Positions 9,261 to 17,477 of a stretch of DNA of 35,285 bases are shown piece by piece. This DNA comes from Calditrichota bacterium. GTDB lineage: Bacteria > Calditrichota > Calditrichia > RBG-13-44-9. The DNA is taken from contig JAFGSO010000172.1 in the NCBI GenBank assembly GCA_016934605.1, positions 1-35,285 on the forward strand, written 5' to 3'. Position 1 is the first letter of the stretch, and every line of letters starts with the position of its first letter. A program made the translations under genes and the position numbers. Below the pieces are notes generated by a model. That model was not told the DNA's origin. It worked only from the letters and a program-made list of their open reading frames with translations, and made no database searches.

Positions 9261-10667
9261 ATGAAACACTTACATCCGGTTATCTTATTCATATTAGTGA
9301 GCATAACCACCAATCAAGCACAAACAGGATTTATCCCTTTATCAATCGATCATGCGATTTTCAAAGCTGAAAAAAATAAAGTGTATCTGGAGATCTATCT
9401 CTCCTTCAACGAATCTCACTTGCAATATATTGATCAGGACCAACAGTATATGGCTGAGTACATGGCAACGGCACAGATACTACAGGGAGACAGCTTGCTC
9501 TTTCAGGATGTCGATAAACGGAAAAGTCAGCTGGATTCAATGAACGAAATTTCCGCCTACAGGAAATTTTTAAATATATTTGGATTCATTATTGATGACG
9601 GTAGCTATTCGGCAAAAATTACCGTTCAGGATCTGCATTCTCCCCGGAAAGGCGAGTATATATTCGATTTTGAAGCCCGACCATTTCCAGAACAGGAACT
9701 GATGATTAGTGATATTGAATTGTGCAGCCATATCAGCGCCGATACCGCAAAAGGTGATTTTCAGAAAAATTCTTTTCTGGTCATTCCCAACCCGGGAAGT
9801 ATTTTTAGTGTAAATATACCCGTGGTCTATTACTATGCAGAGCTTTATAATCTGAAAATGACAACCGGAGATCCCGGCCAATATAAATTAAGGACATCCA
9901 TCAGAGATTTAGAGGGTAATTCTGTTAAAGAATATCCCGAAAAAATCATAAAGAAACCCGGAGAAACCGCGGTTCTTGTTGGTGGTCATAATATTGTGAC
10001 CTTACTGTCTTCCACTTATTTTTTCAATATCGAAATTGAAGATTTGGACTCCCGGGAAATTACACGAACCTCAAAACGCTTCACTTTTTTTAAGCCGGAA
10101 ACTGAAGAAGGTCGTCCTGGTGATTCACTTTATGCAGCCGATAAAGAAACGGTTTCTATCGCGGAATATCTGCAGTACGGTGAAGAAGAACTTCTCACCC
10201 AATTTGAGAAGACCAGATATATCTCCACAAAAAAAGAACGGGATATTTTTAAGAATCTAAACCTTGACGGAAAAAGAGTATTTTTAGCCAGATTCTGGAA
10301 AAAATTTGATCCAACCCCCGCAACCGAGGTCAATGAATTTAAACAAAATTATACCGAGTTGATTAACTTCGCCGAAACCAATTTCTCCTCGATGAATAAA
10401 AAAGGCTGGGAAACAGACCGGGGACGGGTACTTCTTTCTTATGGCAGTCCTGATGAAATTGAACGGTTCTATATGGCTATTGATATGAAACCACATGAAA
10501 TATGGCATTATCATGAGTTGGAAGGCGGAGTGCTATTTGTTTTTGCCGATTTATCCGGATTTGGAGACTTTGAGCTGCTTCATTCAACCTACAGCAAAGA
10601 GCTATACCAGCCTGATTGGGAAAGATTGGTTAGAAGAACGCAGGGTGGATTTGATTATGAGCGATAA
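9261..10667 (+). CDS. GWxTD domain-containing exported protein
   Basis: 468 aa ORF with signal peptide; C-terminal KKGWETDRGRVLLSYGSPDEIERF matches the GWxTD signature. Confidence 0.85.
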   Translation: MKHLHPVILFILVSITTNQAQTGFIPLSIDHAIFKAEKNKVYLEIYLSFNESHLQYIDQDQQYMAEYMATAQILQGDSLLFQDVDKRKSQLDSMNEISAYRKFLNIFGFIIDDGSYSAKITVQDLHSPRKGEYIFDFEARPFPEQELMISDIELCSHISADTAKGDFQKNSFLVIPNPGSIFSVNIPVVYYYAELYNLKMTTGDPGQYKLRTSIRDLEGNSVKEYPEKIIKKPGETAVLVGGHNIVTLLSSTYFFNIEIEDLDSREITRTSKRFTFFKPETEEGRPGDSLYAADKETVSIAEYLQYGEEELLTQFEKTRYISTKKERDIFKNLNLDGKRVFLARFWKKFDPTPATEVNEFKQNYTELINFAETNFSSMNKKGWETDRGRVLLSYGSPDEIERFYMAIDMKPHEIWHYHELEGGVLFVFADLSGFGDFELLHSTYSKELYQPDWERLVRRTQGGFDYER

Positions 10668-10701
10668 GATTACTCCTTCAAAATTACCCTAGACAGAATT
10701 A

Positions 10702-11610
10702 TCAGGGAACAATAATTTTTCTTCTCTGTTCACAGGTTGGTCCTGGTGAAGCGTCCGCCTCATGATCCAGACCACAATACTCTGCACGGACATAACAGTC
10801 CCGGTAATCTGAAATTCCCTTTAGACAGAATAATTTACGTCTTGCTGAGGTATGATGATCCTTCTGGTAATCTACATCCACCAGAGCGCCAAATTCACAC
10901 TGAACGCATTTTTCGGGGTGCTCGGAAAATTCTGTGGCCGTTTCACGTGCCATCTGAATGGATTGATCATTCCATGCCGGCTCACCTCCGCATGAGAGCA
11001 CCTCGATCCCGCGGCTCCGATAAAGAATAATTCGTCCATGATCTGCTTTAATGTGGGCAAAACCTTCTATCCTGGCCCCGGCACCAATTCTTAAATCCTG
11101 GTAATAACGCTGCGATAAAAGCATATACAGTGGATCCTCAAAGTGTTCACGGTCTGTGAACGCATTGTCCAGAACTACGATATAACCACGGAACGATAAA
11201 AAACTGGTCTTTGGAAATACTTTCTGAACAAAATGGGGTTTTACTGCCCTCACAGTTCCTGCAAATTCTATTTGTTTATATTCTTTCTCTGCCAACCAGT
11301 CCTCAAATTCCTCAAACTCTTTCAAAAATGCCGCATATTCCTCCTCAGATATCTGAAGCTCCGGATAATTATGTATCTTTTCTTCATAAAAATCCCGACA
11401 GCCATAGCATTTCCGTCCCACATGAGAATAACCGCGATGACAGCTGTTCTTTTTATTCAGTTGCCTGCATTTCCATCGAAAATAAATGCAACCCTCCGGG
11501 AAACAGGATTTTTCTTTCAAAATATGATATACAGAAATAGAATTTTTGAACCCCCGGTGGGACTCATGAACACAACGAAATATGTCTGTTCTTTTATATA
11601 AATTTTTCAT
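10702..11610 (-). CDS. Uncharacterised cysteine-rich protein with OB-like central region
   Basis: Track ORF 10702-11646; probable start ATG 11610 (MKNLYKRTDIFRC...) with upstream AGAGAGG. 14 Cys: 7 N-terminal (CVHESHRG...SCFPEGCIYFRWKCRQLNKKNSCHRGYSHVGRKCYGC) and 7 C-terminal (SCGG...CVQC...FC...DC...YC...TC). Confidence 0.72.
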   Translation of the reverse strand: MKNLYKRTDIFRCVHESHRGFKNSISVYHILKEKSCFPEGCIYFRWKCRQLNKKNSCHRGYSHVGRKCYGCRDFYEEKIHNYPELQISEEEYAAFLKEFEEFEDWLAEKEYKQIEFAGTVRAVKPHFVQKVFPKTSFLSFRGYIVVLDNAFTDREHFEDPLYMLLSQRYYQDLRIGAGARIEGFAHIKADHGRIILYRSRGIEVLSCGGEPAWNDQSIQMARETATEFSEHPEKCVQCEFGALVDVDYQKDHHTSARRKLFCLKGISDYRDCYVRAEYCGLDHEADASPGPTCEQRRKIIVP

Positions 11611-11720
11611 GACCAGCCTCTCTGAAAAATAGAGAATAAATTTCATGACATCAAATACAAAATAGAAAGCCCGGTCAGGCTAAATTCCGGAAACAATCCA
11701 AACCCACCCACATTATTATT

Positions 11721-11770
11721 ACTTTGCGTAAAGTGCTACATCATATTATTTTTTATCTGTGCAGACAGAT
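11721..11770. promoter_or_regulatory. Pair of inverted repeats upstream of the MocA/XdhC operon
   Basis: ACTTT-GCGT-AAAGT (11721-11734) and ATCTGT-GCAG-ACAGAT (11755-11770), in the divergent intergenic region. Confidence 0.3.
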
Positions 11771-11840
11771 GAAACACTTGTGAGTAATTTTATACTAATT
11801 TAAAAATTGATGTGGTGAGGTTTACTCAAGGATATCCCCT

Positions 11841-12500
11841 GTGAACAAAGTTGATGGTTTAATTATTTCAGCTGGCTATTCAAGCCGTATGAGAGAATTC
11901 AAGCCCTTGAAATCATTTCAGGGTGTACCGTTTATTCTTTCCATAATTCTTAAACTGTCGACTGTCTGCCAGGATATAAAAATAATAACAGGTCATAAAG
12001 TAGAAGAGCTTAAGGATTCACTTTTATTATGGATTAAACATCCCGATGCGGAATGGCATCAAAAATTCAATTTACCAGAAACTGGCCGGAATTCGCTCTC
12101 CGAGCGTCTCACATTTATTCACAACGTCAATTTTAACGAAGGCATGTTTACTTCATTGCAGCTGGGATTAGCTCATTCAGCTTTATCGGAATGGATATTG
12201 TATCATTTTGTAGATCAACCCCACATTCCGCTATCATTTTATCGGGAATTCATTAATGAGATAAATCCGTTATATCAATGGATCCAGCCTGCTTACGGGA
12301 GAAAGAATGCTCATCCTATTCTATTGAAAAATGATATTTTTACTTCAATCATAAATGCGCCAGAGAATTCGAATCTGAAATTGATATCGCAGCAGAATTA
12401 TATCAGAAAGAAATTCTGGAATTGTCCCTATCCTGAAATATTACAGGATTTTGACAGCGAGAAAGATATACCCGAAGGAGAATACCGTGATACTAGCTGA
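11841..12500 (+). CDS. MocA/MobA-like nucleotidyltransferase (molybdenum cofactor cytidylyltransferase-like)
   Basis: 219 aa; GLIISAGYSSRMREFKPLKSFQG nucleotide-binding motif and VDQPHIPLSF; overlaps an XdhC gene. Confidence 0.78.
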   Translation: MNKVDGLIISAGYSSRMREFKPLKSFQGVPFILSIILKLSTVCQDIKIITGHKVEELKDSLLLWIKHPDAEWHQKFNLPETGRNSLSERLTFIHNVNFNEGMFTSLQLGLAHSALSEWILYHFVDQPHIPLSFYREFINEINPLYQWIQPAYGRKNAHPILLKNDIFTSIINAPENSNLKLISQQNYIRKKFWNCPYPEILQDFDSEKDIPEGEYRDTS

Positions 12501-13314
12501 AAAGATACTTGAACTGACCAGGCAGAACAGGGGCTTCGCTGTGGCCACTATTGTTAAGACCGGGGGATCAGTTCCCGGCAAAGTTGGATTCAAAATTTTG
12601 GTGGAAGCGGATGGAGGAACAACCGGAACAGTAGGGGGCGGAGAACTGGAGAAAGAAGTGATTCAGGAATGTCACCGCCGGATGAGCGAACGAAAATCAA
12701 GCCTGCAGGAATATATTCTGACTGAAAAAGAGGAAAATGTTCAAAGCAGGAAAGGTACAAAAATAATACCCATGATGTGCAATGGTCGCGCTACAGTTTT
12801 TTATGAGATTCATCACGCAGCCACCACGGTGTATGTAATGGGCGGTGGCCATGTCGGTCAGGCACTCACATATTTTTTACACCGCCTGGGATACTATATT
12901 ATTTTAATTGATAACCGAAAAGAATTTGCGAATAGTCAAATGAATCCCAAAACTCACCAGATTATTTGCCAGGATTACCTGACTTATGCAAGAGAAGTGG
13001 AAGTGATCCCTGATTCATTTTTTGTGGTACTGACTCACGGACATCAGTATGATTATGATATTGCACGAATCATACTTGAACGAAAATTACCTTTACACTA
13101 TCTGGGTATCATTGCTTCAAAATCGAAGGCGCATCAGATTAAATCAAAGTTGATTGAGGATCTTGGAGAAAAAGTTGATTTATCTGTTCTGTATACCCCA
13201 ATCGGACTTGATATAGGTGGAGATTCTGATATAGAAATTGCACTCAGCATTGCCGCTGAGATCCAGGCGGTTTCACATGAGAAAAAAGTGCCCCATATGT
13301 CCAGAAAAACATAG
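12487..13314 (+). CDS. XdhC/CoxI family protein
   Basis: Track ORF 12451-13314; probable GTG start at 12487 (VILAEKILELTRQNRGFAVATIVKTGGSVPGK) preceded by GAAGGAG. XdhC N-domain (GTTGTVGGGELEKEV) and C-terminal Rossmann domain (VYVMGGGHVGQALTYFLHRLGYYIILIDNR). Confidence 0.87.
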   Translation: MILAEKILELTRQNRGFAVATIVKTGGSVPGKVGFKILVEADGGTTGTVGGGELEKEVIQECHRRMSERKSSLQEYILTEKEENVQSRKGTKIIPMMCNGRATVFYEIHHAATTVYVMGGGHVGQALTYFLHRLGYYIILIDNRKEFANSQMNPKTHQIICQDYLTYAREVEVIPDSFFVVLTHGHQYDYDIARIILERKLPLHYLGIIASKSKAHQIKSKLIEDLGEKVDLSVLYTPIGLDIGGDSDIEIALSIAAEIQAVSHEKKVPHMSRKT

Positions 13315-13354
13315 TAAATACAGTAAATAAAGTCGGAAAATTTTGTTTATCAAT

Positions 13355-16300
13355 TTATCGCAACAGGACTAACTTTCTGGATTTGACAAAATCCCCGGCT
13401 GTGAGCCGAATAATATAAATACCGCTGGCCACAGGCACACCGTCATCGTTGCGTCCATGCCACTCTACCCGTTGCCCTCCGGGATCGGCATACCTATCGA
13501 CCAGTGTCCGGACCTTCTGCCCCAGAATATTATATATTTCCAGCTTTACAAGTCCTCCTGCGGATAAACGATATGGGATTGTCGTTATCATATTAAATGG
13601 ATTCGGAAAATTGGGATAAAGCTCATATGTCAGCCCATCAAAAAAAACCGGACCCGTTGATTCAATCAGCAGGATATCTCCTGCATAATTTGGTTTGGTT
13701 GTAATAATCCGGAAGACTGTGCCTTCTTCCGGCATCACAGCATTCAGGTTTGCCGGGAAATCTATGCTATAAACATTGCCGCCATCCCAGTTAACCAGCA
13801 CCGTCCTTGCCAGAACTTCCGGACTATCATAATCGTATGCTCCAGATCTTGCATCTGTAACATACTGATCATAACCGGCTGTCCCTGGTTCGGTATTTTG
13901 GGGATTCATCCAGTAAACCCAGTCCATATAAGGATCGTCCTCACCGTCAGAAACAATATGATCAGCAGGATTAATATTATACAATGTATCACCCGATTGT
14001 GCATTTCCAATATCATTGAAAATCCATGGTATCATCTTAAAATCATCTCCAGGATCTTCCGGGGTATTGATACCGATATTCCATATTTCAAATGGAACAT
14101 GTGCAAACAGATCACTATCAAAAACCCAGGCGGCAAGACTACCGGTGGAATTAAACCTCATTTCAAAATCATATGGAATAATTCTGTCAGAATTATCATT
14201 CCGCACTACCCGTTCTTTGAAATAGGAATATGTCCCATCATTGAAAAAGGTCATCCCGGTATGAAATCCCCAGACAGCATTTGAGTTAACCTGCTGTACG
14301 CCTGGAGTCGGATGGTCAGTCCCATCCGGATAACGTTCGTTATACAAGAGAGGAAATCCATTCCGATTAAATGCAAAGCAACCAATATCCGGGGGAACAA
14401 TCGGTCCGGCGGCGTTTGCTGTCACCAGAAACTGTTTAAAATCTTTTTGGAGTCCTTTTACGATAAATTCTATCCCATCAATCACCGGATGAGGATAATG
14501 GAGTTCATTGCTGGGAACTCCATCAACATATTTGTCTGTCCCGGTTGTGACATCAAAAAGACGCCATAGTAATTCTCCACTCTCCGAATTTTCATAAAAA
14601 TGAAGCTGGTAAATATGACGATTCAGCAATGAGGGATCGGCAACCACCGGAAAAATATTTTCTGCTGTTCCAGTTACCGACTGCACCTGCAATGTGTCTC
14701 TCCAGATGGAGGGGGATGCCCATTTGATGAGAGGATGCACATAAGATTGGATTATTGTATGGCTATCAAAAGCGAGGAAAATATAAAATGTAAGAAAATC
14801 TCCGGATTCCGGACCATAGAGTATAAGAAAGAGTGAATCGTTTCCAACCTTGCTTCCGGGAGAAATTATTTGGTGACTGCTACCACCATAATTCTCATTC
14901 GAAAAGAATATTGATGAAATAGAATTCAGCATGTCTGTGTTTTTTACCGAAAATCCGAGATACACTTTCTCATGATAATTGATCCCCCTGTCCTGCCGGC
15001 CGTTTTCCCAGATTACCTGCCAATCTGTCAATTCCGGGGTAGGCCGCAAAGTAAGATATTTTTCAATTGCGGGAATAGTATCTACTCCTGACATGGTTGT
15101 AACAAAAACATCTGCCTGATAGGGATATTTTCGGTTATTAACTGTTGTGCTGTTTCCCCAGATCCCGTCTCCGGCCAGACTGTCCTGATGCTGACCGTCA
15201 TCGTAAAGCTCTACATTAAAGGACGGTTCATTTCCCTCGGAGGGATAAAAAGTCAATCGACATCGGCTGGCTGGTAGAAAATCCTGCAGGTCAATCCGGG
15301 AATTTATTTTAGTTTCAGTATTAGACGGTTGCACTATGGATAAAGAGGTTTGTGGACTAATCAGTTTTCCCGTTTTAAACTTACGGCGGACATCACGCAC
15401 ATGATTTTGCATTTGTTCCACAGAGCGCAGACGGTTGTCTCCCAGCCCACCAACCGTGGCAATAATCACCTCCTGGGTATCTCCCGGTGCCATATCAAAT
15501 GGGCCACTGCAAAATGCGAATCTACGGGCACCGGTCCAAAAATTAGCACCCTGACCATCAATATCACCTGTCCCGGTTACAGGATCTCCGTTCAGGGGAA
15601 ATTTAGTAATCTGCCCGGTATTTCGATGGGTAAACGGTACCTGTTTCATACTGTCGGGAATGGGAAGGAATACATTCAGTGCATTATACCACTGGAGTGT
15701 TCCTGTGTATTCCTGTAAAACCGGGTCGCGCCATTCAGAATTACCGACAGCACCATACCAGAACGAAGTCATCGGACGGTTCGCGTAGTCCGGCACCGGC
15801 TTAAAATTAAAAAGTGCGGTATCTCCTGGCGACGGGTAGCGTGGACCCTGCAGTAAAACATAAGCGAACGCCGGAGGGGCGATTCCGAAGGGATCGAACT
15901 TTTCGTCAGAAGCGGTTCCATTATATACATATCCCATGTTCAGAACGGAGTCACAGCCACACAAGTCGTTGCTAAAATCTCCCAGATCACAATCACTCCA
16001 CTGACTCACAAACATGGAATCGATAGAGAAACCGGATTTATTGATCAGACGGTAGCGGCGAAAAACGGTTTCGCCCAGAGCTCCTTCCACATCGTAGGCC
16101 GATATGGTCACCTGTAATTCCAGTCCGATGGGATTAGATCCGTATAGAAAAGCTACTCTGGCCGGATCCAGATCATTACAGACGAACCAGATCACCTGGT
16201 CAGCTCCCTGGAGTCCCGGCTCCTCTCCCAGATGAGGTTCATACATTCCATTCATATTGTCATCATAAAACGGGGCACCGTATTCAACCGGCCACTCCTC

Positions 16301-16849
16301 CCAGTCCCTGGCATAGTTGGCCCGGATGCTGTCAATATGTGCCACACTTACGGTCGACAGCTCGATCCCGAAAAATTCGGCGGCATCCTGAAGCAGTACA
16401 CTTGCAGAAACCGTCCTGTAATCCCGTCTGATCCGGTAAATCCGAACATCCGGATCCTGCGGACTCTGGGCATTGCCGGGACTGATGATTCGTCCGGAAA
16501 CGGTACCGGTATTATAAGTCTGTCCCCCGACGCGGAGTGTCGGGTATGACCCGTCATGAATGTATCCTCCCCAGATCAGTCCATCCTGAAACACAACATT
16601 CCCGGTACCACGGGGATACCTGATTCCCGCATTTCCAGTGAGCGGATTTATGCCTGAGGTACCATCCCAGCAAATCCAGCCTCCTATTTTATTGGCATTG
16701 TAAAGCGTATACTTAATCTTGACCGGAGAAAATTCTTCACCATTGGAAATCTTTTCTGTCAGCTCTGGCGGGATCTCTGCACGGATGAAACTGATTAAGA
16801 ATAAAAAAACTAAAACGAGAAAAGCTAAATGGAATCTCATCCTTTTCAT
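13355..16849 (-). CDS. Large secreted protein with T9SS type A-like C-terminal sorting domain
   Basis: 1164 aa; signal peptide; C-terminus LYPNFPNPFNMITTIPYRLSAGGLVKLEIYNILGQKVRTLVDRY...ASGIYIIRLTAGDFVKSRKLVLLR. Confidence 0.85.
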   Translation of the reverse strand: MKRMRFHLAFLVLVFLFLISFIRAEIPPELTEKISNGEEFSPVKIKYTLYNANKIGGWICWDGTSGINPLTGNAGIRYPRGTGNVVFQDGLIWGGYIHDGSYPTLRVGGQTYNTGTVSGRIISPGNAQSPQDPDVRIYRIRRDYRTVSASVLLQDAAEFFGIELSTVSVAHIDSIRANYARDWEEWPVEYGAPFYDDNMNGMYEPHLGEEPGLQGADQVIWFVCNDLDPARVAFLYGSNPIGLELQVTISAYDVEGALGETVFRRYRLINKSGFSIDSMFVSQWSDCDLGDFSNDLCGCDSVLNMGYVYNGTASDEKFDPFGIAPPAFAYVLLQGPRYPSPGDTALFNFKPVPDYANRPMTSFWYGAVGNSEWRDPVLQEYTGTLQWYNALNVFLPIPDSMKQVPFTHRNTGQITKFPLNGDPVTGTGDIDGQGANFWTGARRFAFCSGPFDMAPGDTQEVIIATVGGLGDNRLRSVEQMQNHVRDVRRKFKTGKLISPQTSLSIVQPSNTETKINSRIDLQDFLPASRCRLTFYPSEGNEPSFNVELYDDGQHQDSLAGDGIWGNSTTVNNRKYPYQADVFVTTMSGVDTIPAIEKYLTLRPTPELTDWQVIWENGRQDRGINYHEKVYLGFSVKNTDMLNSISSIFFSNENYGGSSHQIISPGSKVGNDSLFLILYGPESGDFLTFYIFLAFDSHTIIQSYVHPLIKWASPSIWRDTLQVQSVTGTAENIFPVVADPSLLNRHIYQLHFYENSESGELLWRLFDVTTGTDKYVDGVPSNELHYPHPVIDGIEFIVKGLQKDFKQFLVTANAAGPIVPPDIGCFAFNRNGFPLLYNERYPDGTDHPTPGVQQVNSNAVWGFHTGMTFFNDGTYSYFKERVVRNDNSDRIIPYDFEMRFNSTGSLAAWVFDSDLFAHVPFEIWNIGINTPEDPGDDFKMIPWIFNDIGNAQSGDTLYNINPADHIVSDGEDDPYMDWVYWMNPQNTEPGTAGYDQYVTDARSGAYDYDSPEVLARTVLVNWDGGNVYSIDFPANLNAVMPEEGTVFRIITTKPNYAGDILLIESTGPVFFDGLTYELYPNFPNPFNMITTIPYRLSAGGLVKLEIYNILGQKVRTLVDRYADPGGQRVEWHGRNDDGVPVASGIYIIRLTAGDFVKSRKLVLLR

Positions 16850-17477
16850 CGTTTTACACCTTTATAGAAAAGACATACTTCGAAAATTGGTTTTCTCTGG
16901 TGCTATCTAATAAAAATAACCCCATCTCTCTTATCAGATTCGAGAAAAAAAAGGTAAATTACCATTATCTTATTTAAAATGTATAATCTTACCAATATTT
17001 TGCTGATCAGCTGGAAGGCAGTAATCTTTTCAGAATCAATAAATACGTCTTACTATTCTCTTTTATTAATCATCATTGGAATAATTTGGTCCTAAGTATT
17101 TATCAATATAAATCATCATATTAAAACCAATTATTCATATAAAATATACATTTTGACCAAACTAACTCCCCCCCACAGAGAAGAATTCATCAGAATATAC
17201 AGATTTATAAACGAAATCACAAATAATACACTACATATTTTCTGCATGAATGATTCATTGTGAATACTCCCAAACATGAAAAAAGACGCAAAAATTTTGC
17301 CATAGTAAACACTTGAATTCCTAATCGCATGATATAAAATAACTTATAAAATTTTTGTCTTTTAAATCAGGTTTAAGGGGGAAGAAATTTCCCGGTGAAA
17401 TGGGAAAAAATTTTCCTAACAGTAAAAAGAGCCTGAAATATCAAACAAGAATTATAGCGAAAATCAGAATCAATAAT

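Noticed and set aside
13898-16549. Several 70-128 aa plus-strand ORFs antisense to the 1164 aa protein
   Set aside because: Shadow ORFs opposite a well-supported long CDS; no domain or RBS evidence.
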